64,000 nucleotides of DNA, taken from JBDRNE01 sp043812935 (GTDB taxonomy: Bacteria; Omnitrophota; Gorgyraeia; Tantalellales; Tantalellaceae). Where the stretch lies: NCBI GenBank assembly GCA_043812935.1, contig JBDRLO010000024.1, positions 1 through 64,000 on the forward strand. The letters are read 5' to 3'. Both the position numbers and the translations under genes were made by a program. Each line of letters begins with the position of its first letter. Position 1 is the first letter of the stretch. Under the pieces are notes generated by a model. The model worked only from the letters and a program-made list of their open reading frames with translations. It did no database searches and was not told where the DNA came from. This document shows positions 1 to 9,402 of the stretch, piece after piece.

Positions 1-306
1 AGGGACAGGCCCCCGTGCCTGTCCGTTACTGAAAAGGTTCGGAATAAAATATGTAGGGACAGTCCCCCATGCCTGTCCGTTACTGAAAAGCGTACGGAAT
101 AAAATATGTAGGGACAGGCCCCATGCCTGTCCGTTACTGAAAAGGGTCGGAATAAAATATGTAGGGACAGTCCCCCGTGCCTGTCCGTTACTGAAAAGGT
201 TCGGAATAAAATATGTAGGGACAGGCCCCATGCCTGTCCGTTACTGAAAAGGTTCGGAATAAAATATGTAGGGACAGGCCCCCGTGCCTGTCCGTTACTG
301 AAAAGC
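1..306. repeat. Tandem array of ~54-bp hairpin-containing units
   Basis: Five full units start at 1, 55, 110, 163 and 217 (53-55 bp each) and a partial sixth runs 270-306. Each begins AGGGACAG, carries an inverted repeat GGACAGGC/GCCTGTCC around a short C-rich loop, and continues CGTTACTGAAAAG and GGAATAAAATATGT. Some units carry one mismatch in the left arm (GGACAGTC). A fragment of the same sequence lies at 14531-14552. The form suggests a REP-like palindromic repeat amplified in tandem. There are no unique spacers, so it is not a CRISPR. The window edge cuts the left side, so the array may be longer. Confidence 0.9.
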
Positions 307-336
307 GTATAGCGTGTACATAATTTAAGGAGATTA

Positions 337-894
337 ATGTTAAAGGAAGTTAGCCTTGATTTTGCCACACGGTTAATTAATCATGGACCGGTAGTGTTGG
401 TAAGTTCTCTCTACAAAGATAAGGTTAATATCACTCCTGTTGCGTGGCATATGCCCGTTTCAAAAAAACCGCCTATAATTGCTCTGGAAATAGGCGAAAA
501 TCATTATATATACGAATGTATTCTTGGAAGCAGAGATTTTGTAATTAATATTCCTCCAAAAACCGCTGTTGAAAAAATTGTGCAATGCGGATCGTGTTCC
601 GGACGGGACGTTGATAAAGTAAAGATATGCGGATTTGAAATTCAGCCCTCAAAAGAGATAAAGTCTTTCGGGATAAAAGGCATGGTAGGTGTTTTAGAAT
701 GCGTTTTTAAAGAAGATAAGCATTTACTGGAAGAGTATAACATTGTTTTGGGGGAAGTGAAGCGCGTTTTGGCGGATGAACGTAATTTTAATGAGCATTG
801 GCTTTTTGTTGATGACGATATGAAAACAGTTCATCATCTTGGTAACCGTACGTTTTGTTTTCCTGATGGAGATATTAAAGATTTAAGAAACTAA
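337..894 (+). CDS. Flavin reductase family protein (flavoredoxin-like)
   Basis: A 185-residue protein of the FMN-binding split-barrel type (flavin reductase-like domain). These bind FMN and work as flavin reductases or small electron carriers. The N-terminal pattern (PVVLVSS followed by VNITPVAW near residues 18-37) and the central SRDFVINIP segment fit this family. Length is usual for the flavoredoxin branch. A strong AAGGAG lies 5 bases before the ATG. It follows the 54-bp repeat array directly and precedes the metallophosphoesterase by 15 bases, so the two may be co-transcribed. The substrate cannot be told from sequence. Confidence 0.85.
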   Translation: MLKEVSLDFATRLINHGPVVLVSSLYKDKVNITPVAWHMPVSKKPPIIALEIGENHYIYECILGSRDFVINIPPKTAVEKIVQCGSCSGRDVDKVKICGFEIQPSKEIKSFGIKGMVGVLECVFKEDKHLLEEYNIVLGEVKRVLADERNFNEHWLFVDDDMKTVHHLGNRTFCFPDGDIKDLRN

Positions 895-909
895 GAAGGT
901 CGTGGTTTT

Positions 910-1923
910 ATGATTATACGATATTGGAAATGGAGTAGAATTGTTTTGATTCTTGTTGTTGCGGTAATAGTTTATTCGTGTTTGCCGCTTATACCTTTCT
1001 GGTTCATGGAAGGTGCGGAAAAAACTGAGAATAACGAAAGCGCTGTAAATATTTTGAAAGAGAATAAAGGTGCTTATTTTTCGTTTATTGTGTTTGGGGA
1101 TAACCATTCGGGGCTCTTGTTTAATGATGCATCTACTATAAAAGAAATATGGCATATGAATCGGGAAGACAGGTTTGCCAAAGTGCCGATTGATTTTGTT
1201 TTAAACGTAGGTGATGCGACGCTTGACGGGAAAAGAGACCATTTTTTGAATTATAAAAAAATACAAAAGCTTATAAAGTATCCTGTTATAACCGCTATTG
1301 GGAATCATGATGACAGAGATTTGTTTGAAGAGTTCTGCGGAGAAAAAGAATTTGTTTTTACGAACAGGAATTCTTATTTTATAGTGCTTGATAATGAGGC
1401 TGGAAAACTTACGGAAGAACAGTTTGTGTTCTTAGAAGAAAATTTGAAACAAGGCCAGAAGTATGACCATATTTTTATCGCGATGCATAAACCGCCTTTT
1501 GATCCTTATCAGCAGGAATGGTATAACATGGACAACAGTCCCTGGGCTTACCGGTTCCGAAAACTTTGCGCTAAATATAACGTAGATATGGTTTTCTCCG
1601 GACATAAACATATGTTTAAACATGAAGTATTTGATGGTGTGGATAATATCGTAACCGGCGGCGGCGGTATGCTGATAGAAATTCCGGAAGCGGATGGCGG
1701 GTATCTTCATTATGTCAGAGTAATGGTTAATCATGACTATGTTACATATGAAACGCGCAAGATTTCGCCTCCTTTGTGGGAGTATGTAACATATTATTTT
1801 TGGAAAGAAGCTGTGTTTTGGGCAAGAAATCTATATGGTGCCGGGTATATTTTCGGCCGTAATACCAAAAAAGTACCTTTAAGAATTTCAAGGGTAAATG
1901 ACCAGAACTATTGGATAGAGTAA
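910..1923 (+). CDS. Membrane-anchored metallophosphoesterase (calcineurin-like)
   Basis: A 337-residue calcineurin-like phosphoesterase with an N-terminal membrane segment (about residues 10-31), so the catalytic domain probably sits outside the cytoplasmic membrane. The metal-binding motifs are all present in order: GDNH (63-66), GDATLDG (101-107), GNHD (131-134), the histidine of MHKPP (193) and GHKH (231-234). The domain is therefore expected to be an active two-metal hydrolase. The family acts on many phosphodiesters and phosphomonoesters, and the substrate is unknown here. An AAGAAGG-like ribosome site precedes the ATG. Confidence 0.9.
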   Translation: MIIRYWKWSRIVLILVVAVIVYSCLPLIPFWFMEGAEKTENNESAVNILKENKGAYFSFIVFGDNHSGLLFNDASTIKEIWHMNREDRFAKVPIDFVLNVGDATLDGKRDHFLNYKKIQKLIKYPVITAIGNHDDRDLFEEFCGEKEFVFTNRNSYFIVLDNEAGKLTEEQFVFLEENLKQGQKYDHIFIAMHKPPFDPYQQEWYNMDNSPWAYRFRKLCAKYNVDMVFSGHKHMFKHEVFDGVDNIVTGGGGMLIEIPEADGGYLHYVRVMVNHDYVTYETRKISPPLWEYVTYYFWKEAVFWARNLYGAGYIFGRNTKKVPLRISRVNDQNYWIE

Positions 1924-1954
1924 AATCAGGTTATAGGCTATTAAGGAGGGGGAA

Positions 1955-3250
1955 ATGGGGCATAAGAAGTGGAGCGAAGCAACGCTTGGAATACATGCAG
2001 GATATAAATCTGATCCTGTGACAGGTGCGAAAGCCGTGCCGATATATGAAACAACATCATTTGTTTTTAAAGATACTGATGAAGCGGCAAATCTTTTTGC
2101 ATTAAAAAAATACGGTAATATATATACAAGATTGATGAATCCCACTACCGATGTTTTTGAGAAAAGAGTTGCGGCATTGGAAGGCGGCAGCGCCGCGGTA
2201 GCGACAGCGTCTGGACAAGCGGCAATTACGCTTACAATTCTTAATTTAGCGGAAGCTGGTGATGAAATAGTTGCTTCAAGCAGTTTGTACGGTGGGACAT
2301 ATACGTTATTTCACTATACGCTCAGAAAGTTAGGCATAAAGGTTGTGTTTGTTAATCCTGAGAATCCGGACAATTTTAAGAGAGCAATTACAAAAAGAAC
2401 AAAAGCAGTATACGCGGAAACTCTTGGTAATCCCAAATTGGATACAATAGATCTTGAAAAAGTAGGTAAAATTGCGCACGCAAAAGGTGTGCCGTTTATT
2501 GTTGATAACACGGTCGGTACGCCATTTTTGGTTAACCCGATACGTTTTGGCGCGGATATTGTTGTGCATTCGGCGACAAAATATATTGGCGGTTACGGCG
2601 CGGCAATTGGAGGGATAGTGGTGGATTCGGGCAAGTTTGACTGGGCAAATGGAAAATTTTCGCAGTTTACGAAACCTGACGTAAGTTATCATGGAATTGA
2701 GTTTATGAAAAAATTCGGAAACGTTCCTAAAATTGGAAATATGGCGTTTGCGGCCAGGTTAAGGCTTAGTTTCTTAAGAGATATGGGGTCGTGTATGAGC
2801 CCTTTTAATGCTTTCCTGTTTATACTGGGGCTTCAAACGCTTCATTTGAGGATGCCTTGTCATAGTGAAAACGCGTTAAGAGTTGCGGAATTCCTGAAAA
2901 CACACAAAAAAGTTTTGAGTGTTAATTATCCGGGGCTTAAAGAGCATCCACAGCATTCTTTGGCTTCAAAATATTTTAAAAACGGATGGTGTTCAGGGCT
3001 TTTGGGGTTTGAAATAAAGGGAGGGATGAAGCCCGGAAAAAAATTTATTAATTCACTGAAACTGATTAGCCATCTTGCTAATATCGGGGATGCGTCAAGT
3101 CTTGCCATACATCCGGCATCAACAACTCATGGACAGCTTACTTCAAAAGAACTTCGCGCGGCGGGAGTTTCGGAGAATTTTATACGGCTCTCGGTTGGGA
3201 TTGAAGATGTAAATGATATTATACAAGATATTGAGCAGGCGTTGAAGTAG
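1955..3250 (+). CDS. metY: O-acetylhomoserine sulfhydrylase MetY
   Basis: A 431-residue PLP enzyme of the Cys/Met metabolism family. The length, slightly over 425, and the N-terminal form (TLGIHAGYKSDPVTGA, VPIYETTSF) are those of O-acetylhomoserine aminocarboxypropyltransferase rather than the shorter cystathionine synthases and lyases. The PLP lysine is K209 in SATKYIGGYG. It should make homocysteine from O-acetylhomoserine and sulfide. The metX product downstream supplies the substrate. The start is supported by AAGGAGGGGG just before the ATG. No SAM riboswitch is visible upstream. Confidence 0.93.
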   Translation: MGHKKWSEATLGIHAGYKSDPVTGAKAVPIYETTSFVFKDTDEAANLFALKKYGNIYTRLMNPTTDVFEKRVAALEGGSAAVATASGQAAITLTILNLAEAGDEIVASSSLYGGTYTLFHYTLRKLGIKVVFVNPENPDNFKRAITKRTKAVYAETLGNPKLDTIDLEKVGKIAHAKGVPFIVDNTVGTPFLVNPIRFGADIVVHSATKYIGGYGAAIGGIVVDSGKFDWANGKFSQFTKPDVSYHGIEFMKKFGNVPKIGNMAFAARLRLSFLRDMGSCMSPFNAFLFILGLQTLHLRMPCHSENALRVAEFLKTHKKVLSVNYPGLKEHPQHSLASKYFKNGWCSGLLGFEIKGGMKPGKKFINSLKLISHLANIGDASSLAIHPASTTHGQLTSKELRAAGVSENFIRLSVGIEDVNDIIQDIEQALK

Positions 3251-3273
3251 AGAACAGCATAACCTGTTCCGTA

Positions 3274-3419
3274 ACACGTGACATGTTGCACGTGGCATGT
3301 TTCGAATAAGTTAAACATGCCGGTTTTTGTGTACAGGTAATGAATTGAAAGCTAGAAACTACAAGATGTTCACCTATGATGGGAGACAAAGACGTGTAAC
3401 GTGCAGCGTGAAACGTGGA
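3274..3419. repeat. Two short heptamer arrays (ACGTGNA family) between metY and cysK
   Basis: Two runs of four degenerate 7-bp units lie at 3274-3301 (acacgtg, acatgtt, gcacgtg, gcatgtt) and 3392-3419 (acgtgta, acgtgca, gcgtgaa, acgtgga). The second run creates a spurious in-frame GTG at 3415 ahead of cysK. Larger arrays of the same unit are at 14563-14611 and 20575-20720. The 90 bases between the two runs show no gene. Confidence 0.85.
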
Positions 3420-3429
3420 ACATAAGCAT

Positions 3430-4356
3430 ATGAAAGTATACGATAACATAACACAGGTGGTGGGGAATACGCCGCTTATTCGGCTGAGAAAAATCGCCAA
3501 AGGCCTTCCCGGAAATATAATTGCCAAGGCTGAGTTTTTTAATCCGCTTTCGAGTATTAAAGACCGTGTGGGTATGGCCATGATTGAATCCGCGGAAAAA
3601 ACTAACCTGATTAACAAAGATACGGTAATTATCGAAGCGACCAGCGGGAATACAGGTATTGCGTTGGCCTTTATATGCGCGGTTAAGGGGTATAAACTGA
3701 TTATTACTATGCCGGATAATATGAGCAGGGAAAGAGTAAAGCTTCTCAGAATATTAGGCGCAGATGTTGTTTTAACCCCCGGGGATAAGGGGATGGACGG
3801 GGCCAATCAGAAAGCCCGGGAAATAGCAGAGCAGAATCATGATTCGTTTATAGCAAGCCAATTTGATAATCCTGCTAATCCGGGTGTTCATAAGAAGAAT
3901 ACTGCTGTTGAAATCCTGAATGACATGGAGAATCAAATTGACGTGTTTGTCGCGGGGATCGGAACCGGAGGAACAGTTACAGGTATGGCAGAGGCATTTA
4001 TGGAACACGGTCTTGAAGTAAAAATTGTAGGCGTTGAACCAGAATATTCAGCGGTTATTTCGGGTGGAACGGCCGGGGAGCATAAAATACAAGGTATTGG
4101 CGCGGGGTTTATTCCAAACGTTTTGAAAAAAGAATGTATTGATGAGATTATAAAAATTTCGGACGAAGAAGCGAAAGAATACGCATGCAGGCTTGCCCGG
4201 GAAGAAGGGATATTAGCCGGGATATCTTCCGGAGCAAATGTTGCGGCAAGCTGCAGGATTGCTTCTCGAAAAGAGAATAAAGATAAAAATATTGTTACAA
4301 TTCTTTGCGATACAGGTGAACGTTATTTGAGCGGATGGCTTTTTGATGATTATTAA
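3430..4356 (+). CDS. cysK: Cysteine synthase (O-acetylserine sulfhydrylase)
   Basis: A 308-residue fold-type II PLP enzyme that makes cysteine from O-acetylserine and sulfide. Visible hallmarks are VGNTPLIRL near the N-terminus, the PLP lysine K44 in SSIKDRVG, the SGNTGIALAF substrate loop, and the GTGGTVTGM phosphate-binding loop. Length matches the CysK family. I chose the ATG at 3430. An in-frame GTG at 3415 falls inside a heptamer repeat array and adds five residues with no family support. Neither start has a convincing ribosome site. It lies inside the metY-metX-metW group. Confidence 0.92.
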   Translation: MKVYDNITQVVGNTPLIRLRKIAKGLPGNIIAKAEFFNPLSSIKDRVGMAMIESAEKTNLINKDTVIIEATSGNTGIALAFICAVKGYKLIITMPDNMSRERVKLLRILGADVVLTPGDKGMDGANQKAREIAEQNHDSFIASQFDNPANPGVHKKNTAVEILNDMENQIDVFVAGIGTGGTVTGMAEAFMEHGLEVKIVGVEPEYSAVISGGTAGEHKIQGIGAGFIPNVLKKECIDEIIKISDEEAKEYACRLAREEGILAGISSGANVAASCRIASRKENKDKNIVTILCDTGERYLSGWLFDDY

Positions 4357-4376
4357 TAACAATTTAAAGAGGAGAT

Positions 4377-5522
4377 ATGCCTAATAATCAAAAGGAAAAG
4401 GAAGTGTCGATAGTTGATACAAAATATTTCAATTTGCCGGAATCGGAAAAGTTCTGCTTAGAAAACGGAGCGGTTCTTTCCGGACTCAGAATTGCTTATG
4501 AAACATACGGTGAATTAAACAATGAAAAAAATAATGCGGTGCTTATTTGTCACGCCCTTACAGGTGACGCGCATGCCGCGGGGTATCATCGGTCGGAGAA
4601 AAAACCCGGATGGTGGCATGAAATGATCGGTCCGGGAAAAGCGTTTGATACAAATAAATATTTTGTTATTTGTTCAAATGTTTTAGGCGGGTGCAAAGGG
4701 ACAAGTGGTCCGAATTCAATTAATCCTGTTACGGAACGGCATTATGGATTGAGTTTTCCGATAGTTTCGATTAAAGATATGGTCGATGCGCAGAAAAAGC
4801 TGATAGATTTTTTGGGGATAAAAAATCTTCTTTCGGTTTGCGGCGGGTCTATGGGCGGAATGCAGGCTTTGCAATGGGCGGTTTCTTACCCGGAAAACGT
4901 TGTTTCATGTATTCCGATTGCGACGTCATATAAACATTCAGCGCAGCAAATTGCGTTTGATGAAGTCGGCAGGCAGGCGATAATGGCGGATCCGGCGTGG
5001 AATGGCGGCGATTATTATGACAAGGCACAGCATCCTGCCGCGGGCCTTGCGGTTGCGCGAATGATTGGGCATATTACCTATATGAGCGATAAGTCGATGG
5101 AGGACAAATTTGGCAGGGCGTTAAAGAAAAAAGAACTTGGATACGAATTTACCGCTGAGTTTGAAGTTGAAGGGTATTTACGGTATCGCGGTGACAGTTT
5201 TGTTAAAAGGTTTGACGCGAATTCTTATTTGTATCTTACAAAAGCAATGGATTATTTTGATTTGCAGGAAAATGAGAAACTTCAGGCAGTTTTTAGGAAG
5301 ATAAAATCACGTTTTTTGGTTATCGCGTTTAGTTCAGATTGGTTGTATACTTCCGCAAAATCGAAAGAAATAGTAAAAGCGCTAAAAATGAACGGCAGGG
5401 ATGTTACCTATTGCGAAATTAGTTCTGATTACGGACATGACGCGTTTTTGTTGAAGTTTCCGGAAGAAACAAAGTTGATAAAACATTTTTTAAGCAGTAC
5501 TCAGAAAAAAATAAAATCATGA
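4377..5522 (+). CDS. metX: Homoserine O-acetyltransferase MetX
   Basis: A 381-residue alpha/beta-hydrolase-fold acyltransferase that activates homoserine for methionine synthesis. The nucleophile is S158 in GGSMGGMQALQW, and the catalytic histidine lies in the C-terminal DYGHDAFLL. HALTGDAH near residue 60 and the GGCKGTSGP segment are typical of MetX. An AAAGAGGAG site precedes the ATG. Its product is the substrate of the upstream MetY. The acetyl preference over succinyl is inferred from the family and from metY/metW, not proven. Confidence 0.93.
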   Translation: MPNNQKEKEVSIVDTKYFNLPESEKFCLENGAVLSGLRIAYETYGELNNEKNNAVLICHALTGDAHAAGYHRSEKKPGWWHEMIGPGKAFDTNKYFVICSNVLGGCKGTSGPNSINPVTERHYGLSFPIVSIKDMVDAQKKLIDFLGIKNLLSVCGGSMGGMQALQWAVSYPENVVSCIPIATSYKHSAQQIAFDEVGRQAIMADPAWNGGDYYDKAQHPAAGLAVARMIGHITYMSDKSMEDKFGRALKKKELGYEFTAEFEVEGYLRYRGDSFVKRFDANSYLYLTKAMDYFDLQENEKLQAVFRKIKSRFLVIAFSSDWLYTSAKSKEIVKALKMNGRDVTYCEISSDYGHDAFLLKFPEETKLIKHFLSSTQKKIKS

Positions 5523-5553
5523 TATTATAATTGAGCGTTGATTGGAGTATGTT

Positions 5554-6159
5554 ATGGTAAGCAGGCGTAAAGAGGAGTTGAGGTTTGACCATTCGGTTAT
5601 CGGGGATATGATAGAGTCAGGGGCCAAGGTTCTTGATCTGGGATGCGGAGACGGTGATTTGCTGGAGTATTTGGTAATAAATAAAGGAGTTGAAGGCAGC
5701 GGCGTCGAAATCAGTGAAGAGGCTATTTACAGCTGCGTTGAAAAAGGGCTTAGTGTATCTCACGGTGACATTGATTCAGGGCTCACTGAGTATCCTGATA
5801 AATTTTTTGATTATGTTATTTTTTATCAGACTATGCAGCAGGTTCATAAACCTAAAGAGGCGATATCTGAGGCTCTTAGGATAGGGAAAAAAGTAATAAT
5901 AGGGTTTCCGAATTTTTGCCACATAAAAGCAAGGCTTCAAATGGTTTTTTTCGGACATGTTCCGGTAACGGCATCATTGCCGTATTCCTGGTATGATACT
6001 CCAAACCTGCATTTTTTAAGCATAAAAGATTTTCAGGGTTTTTGCGATGATCAGAATATATTTGTGGAAAAGAGGGTTTTTCTCGCAAAAGCACGTAGAA
6101 TAAAAATTTTTCCGAATATGTTCGCGTTAAACGCGATATTTCAAATTTCAAAAAAGTAA
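5554..6159 (+). CDS. metW: Methionine biosynthesis protein MetW
   Basis: About 201 residues, a class I SAM-methyltransferase-fold protein with VLDLGCGDGDLLEYL as motif I. MetW is regularly encoded directly after metX and is thought to support the MetX acyltransferase. The short length and the conserved IIGFPNF and YSWYDTPNLHFLS segments fit MetW better than a general methyltransferase. I chose the ATG at 5554 because TTGGAG sits six bases upstream. An in-frame TTG at 5542 is the longer alternative. It closes the met gene group. Confidence 0.9.
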   Translation: MVSRRKEELRFDHSVIGDMIESGAKVLDLGCGDGDLLEYLVINKGVEGSGVEISEEAIYSCVEKGLSVSHGDIDSGLTEYPDKFFDYVIFYQTMQQVHKPKEAISEALRIGKKVIIGFPNFCHIKARLQMVFFGHVPVTASLPYSWYDTPNLHFLSIKDFQGFCDDQNIFVEKRVFLAKARRIKIFPNMFALNAIFQISKK

Positions 6160-6168
6160 AACTTGCAG

Positions 6169-9100
6169 ATGCCGAAGCAGAAAAAAAATAATACCTACCA
6201 AGACTATTATAATCAATTAAACGATGAACAGAAAAGGGCTGTTGATTTTATTGACGGGCCGGTTTTGGTTTTAGCCGGGCCTGGAACCGGGAAAACGCAG
6301 CTTTTGTCTGTGCGCGCAGCCAATATTATACGGCAGAATAAATCCGCCGCTGAAAATATCCTTATATTAACTTTTTCAAATGCCGCGGCAAATGCCATGC
6401 GGGAACGTCTTGCGCGAATAATAGGGCATTCGGGTTATGAAGTGGAAATTGAAACGTTTCATAGTTTCGCTAATTCTATTGTTTTGGAATCCGAAGAAGC
6501 GCTTAAATATTCCAGGGATAAGATCGAAATAGATGAGATTGAAAAAGTCCGGGCAATAGAATATATTTTGGATAATGTTTCCGGGGTTCAGTCTCTAAGG
6601 CCTTTCGGTGCGCCGTATTTTTTTCGACCGGAAATTGAAAAACGGATAAGTGAACTGAAAAATGAGGCAATTATGCCGGGTGAGTTTATTGAGAATATAA
6701 AAAATTTGCAGCCCGATGGTATAGATATAGAAGAAAAACATGTAGAACGGCTAAATGCGCTCGCGTTAGTTTATGAAAACTATGAACGGTTGAAAAATGA
6801 AAATTGTGAATTGTTGTTTGATCAGAGAGGTAGACGTGATTATGACGACATGATAGTAACGGCATTAAGCGCGTTGAAACAGGATAAGATGCTAAGGGAT
6901 TTTTTTCAGCGGCAGTATAAATATATAATGGTCGATGAGTTTCAGGATACAAATGGTACGCAGCTTGAACTTTTGTTTAGTATGCTCGATTCTAAAACTA
7001 ATAATATTTGCTGTGTAGGCGATGATGATCAGTCAATTTTCCGGTTTCAGGGCGCTTCACTTTCGAATTTTAAAGTTTTAAAAGAACGTTTGGCTGATCT
7101 TCAGACAATTGAACTTTTTCGGAATTACCGGTCGGTTAATGCTATTTTGGATTTGACTGACAAAATTATTAAACAGATTCCCGCGGATGAACGTCTTTCC
7201 TCAAAAAAACTTGTGGGGCAGAGAACGTATTCTAGCAAAAATATACGGCTTATGGAATTTGCGGCTTCAGAAGAGGAGCTGGCATTTCTTGTCAACGAAA
7301 TTAAACGGCAGGTAGAAATTATAAAAGCCGATATTTTGTTGACGGATGATGAAAGAGAAAAACCGTATAATAATATTGCGGTGCTTGTGCGCAAAAGAGC
7401 CCAGATACTTAAAGTAGTAGATGCGTTTTTAAGGGCTGGTATTCCTTATGCGACAGACGGGAAAGAGGATATACGCCAGGAAAAACGCGTGCGCCAAATG
7501 TTGGATGTGCTGGAGCTGGCTAATGTTGATATCCGTGATAATGAGAAAAAGTCCCTGGTGTTATATAAAATTCTTACTGCGGATTATATGAAAATTGATC
7601 TTTCGGATGTAATGAAACTTTTAGCGTATTTCAACGGTATGAAATATTCTCAAAATCGAAAAAAAAATAACTTTACAGTTAATTTTTTTCAACAGTTTCA
7701 AAGCAGTTTTCCTGTGGAAAACGATGAAGTGCCTTTACAAGAGGATTCGTGCGGGTTAGAGCTTGCGGGTAAAGTGTCATTTAAAGATATATTCGCGCTT
7801 CATAAAGCAGCTTGGGTTATAAACAGACTGCTTCAGGATGCGGCAAACAGGCCGGTACATGATCTTTTGCTGCAGTATATCGCGGATACACAATTATATC
7901 GGTATATTCTGGAGAGATATGAGCGGGACAAAGTTTTGAAGGTTAGGGATCTTCGGGCATTGACGTCGTTTATTAATAAGGTTAAAGAATCAGATTTGTC
8001 CAAACCTGCGTTAAACCTTCAGACGTTTATGGAAGAGCTTTCTTTGCGTGAAGCGCATGGTATGCCTTTTGAAGGAGAACTTGCTACGCAAAGTCAGGAC
8101 GGCGTAAGATTGTATACCGCCCACTCATCAAAGGGGTTGGAGTTTTATTCGGTATTTGTACCGTTTTGCCTTGGGAAGAAAAACTGGCCCGCAAGGACAA
8201 AAAGTGAAATTATTCCGCTGCCTCCGGAGATATACAAAAGCAAAAAAACAGTGGAAGATAAAAACACTCGAAAACTATTAGCTCATTATGATGAAATCAG
8301 GCTTTTTTATGTGGCGTCTACAAGGGCAAAGGCATCTATTTTTTATACGGCGTCGCCGGAAGATAAAGTTATCATAAGCCCGTTTTTGAACCAGGTAGGG
8401 ATTAATCGCGAAACCGCGGATATTGATGAAGAAAAGTTTTTAGTTAATTTTCTGGGTTCTTCTAAAAAACACGATCCGGTTGAGGATGCTTCAGCCGTTC
8501 TTGCGGATGTGATTAGTACACTTGTATTAAACCCCACGAGTTTAAATAATTATGTTACGTGCAGACGAAAATTTTTATATGATAATGTCCTTCGCCTTCC
8601 GGGTAGAAAAAACCAGCATCTGGTTTTTGGTAATTGCGCGCATAAGGCCTTGGAAGAAGTATATTTGAGTTTTATGGACACCGGAGTGTTCCCGGACTTT
8701 AATTTTTTTGGAGAAGAGTTTAAAAAAGAGCTGGAGTTTCAGGGAGCGAATAATCAAATTAAAAAGTGGTGCCTTGATAAAGTGGATGTTACGGTAAGCG
8801 CGTGGTATAAAAGTGAATCTCGTTTTCCGGTTATGCCGGTTGATCTTGAAAATAAACTGGAAATTGTGCTGCCTGGAGGGATATTGTTTAAAGGGACATT
8901 TGATAAAATAGAGCTGGAACAAGATGGATCAATCAGGGTTATAGATTATAAAACCGGAAAACCTGACAAACACATAAAAGCTATTGCTAATTGTCATGAA
9001 GTTTCTTCAAAAGAGTGTGACGATTATTTTAGGCAGCTTATAGCTTATAAAATGCTGTATGAGAGGACGCGCAGTGCGAATGATAAAAAAGTAGTGTCCA

Positions 9101-9351
9101 AAGGCGTACTCAAGTTTCTGGAACCTGCTGCCTCAACTGTAAAAAAGTATAATTTAGAAAAAGGTGTTTTTCGTGACGAAACCGTTAACCTTACGGATGC
9201 AATGGTGCATGATCTGGAGAAATTTATTATCGAATGCTGGAAAAATATACAAGCGCTGAATTTTGAAAAACTTGACTGCCGGGATGATAAAGAGAAATGC
9301 GCAAGATGTGAATATGATTCAATTTGCTGGGTACAGGCAGATGTTTTGTAA
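6169..9351 (+). CDS. UvrD/PcrA-type helicase fused to a PD-(D/E)XK Fe-S nuclease
   Basis: About 1060 residues. The N-terminal half is a superfamily 1A helicase with Walker A AGPGTGKT near residue 36-43, VDEFQDT, GDDDQSIFRFQGA, RNYRS, TAHSSKGLEFYSV and FYVASTRAK. The C-terminal part is a RecB-like nuclease with VIDYKTGKP. Cysteines in VTCRRKF and in CARCEYDSIC (C-x2-C-x5-C) match the AddB-type iron-sulfur staple. Family knowledge suggests processing of double-strand breaks. No AddA/AddB or RecC/RecD partner is in the window. The start is the ATG at 6169; a TTG at 6163 is possible. Neither has a clear ribosome site. Confidence 0.88.
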   Translation: MPKQKKNNTYQDYYNQLNDEQKRAVDFIDGPVLVLAGPGTGKTQLLSVRAANIIRQNKSAAENILILTFSNAAANAMRERLARIIGHSGYEVEIETFHSFANSIVLESEEALKYSRDKIEIDEIEKVRAIEYILDNVSGVQSLRPFGAPYFFRPEIEKRISELKNEAIMPGEFIENIKNLQPDGIDIEEKHVERLNALALVYENYERLKNENCELLFDQRGRRDYDDMIVTALSALKQDKMLRDFFQRQYKYIMVDEFQDTNGTQLELLFSMLDSKTNNICCVGDDDQSIFRFQGASLSNFKVLKERLADLQTIELFRNYRSVNAILDLTDKIIKQIPADERLSSKKLVGQRTYSSKNIRLMEFAASEEELAFLVNEIKRQVEIIKADILLTDDEREKPYNNIAVLVRKRAQILKVVDAFLRAGIPYATDGKEDIRQEKRVRQMLDVLELANVDIRDNEKKSLVLYKILTADYMKIDLSDVMKLLAYFNGMKYSQNRKKNNFTVNFFQQFQSSFPVENDEVPLQEDSCGLELAGKVSFKDIFALHKAAWVINRLLQDAANRPVHDLLLQYIADTQLYRYILERYERDKVLKVRDLRALTSFINKVKESDLSKPALNLQTFMEELSLREAHGMPFEGELATQSQDGVRLYTAHSSKGLEFYSVFVPFCLGKKNWPARTKSEIIPLPPEIYKSKKTVEDKNTRKLLAHYDEIRLFYVASTRAKASIFYTASPEDKVIISPFLNQVGINRETADIDEEKFLVNFLGSSKKHDPVEDASAVLADVISTLVLNPTSLNNYVTCRRKFLYDNVLRLPGRKNQHLVFGNCAHKALEEVYLSFMDTGVFPDFNFFGEEFKKELEFQGANNQIKKWCLDKVDVTVSAWYKSESRFPVMPVDLENKLEIVLPGGILFKGTFDKIELEQDGSIRVIDYKTGKPDKHIKAIANCHEVSSKECDDYFRQLIAYKMLYERTRSANDKKVVSKGVLKFLEPAASTVKKYNLEKGVFRDETVNLTDAMVHDLEKFIIECWKNIQALNFEKLDCRDDKEKCARCEYDSICWVQADVL

Positions 9352-9402
9352 TTAAACACCGGATGTTTATTTAATGTAAGATAGTTTAACCGGGAGGGTT
9401 AA

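Noticed and set aside
1..306. CRISPR array
   Set aside because: The units are repeated over their full length with no unique spacers, and there are no cas genes.
1924..1954. SAM riboswitch or T-box before the met genes
   Set aside because: Gaps before metY and cysK are too short or hold repeats, and no conserved core of these elements is seen.
3219..3806. 195-codon - strand frame over the metY end and cysK start
   Set aside because: It is antisense to two well-supported genes, has no ribosome site and matches no family.
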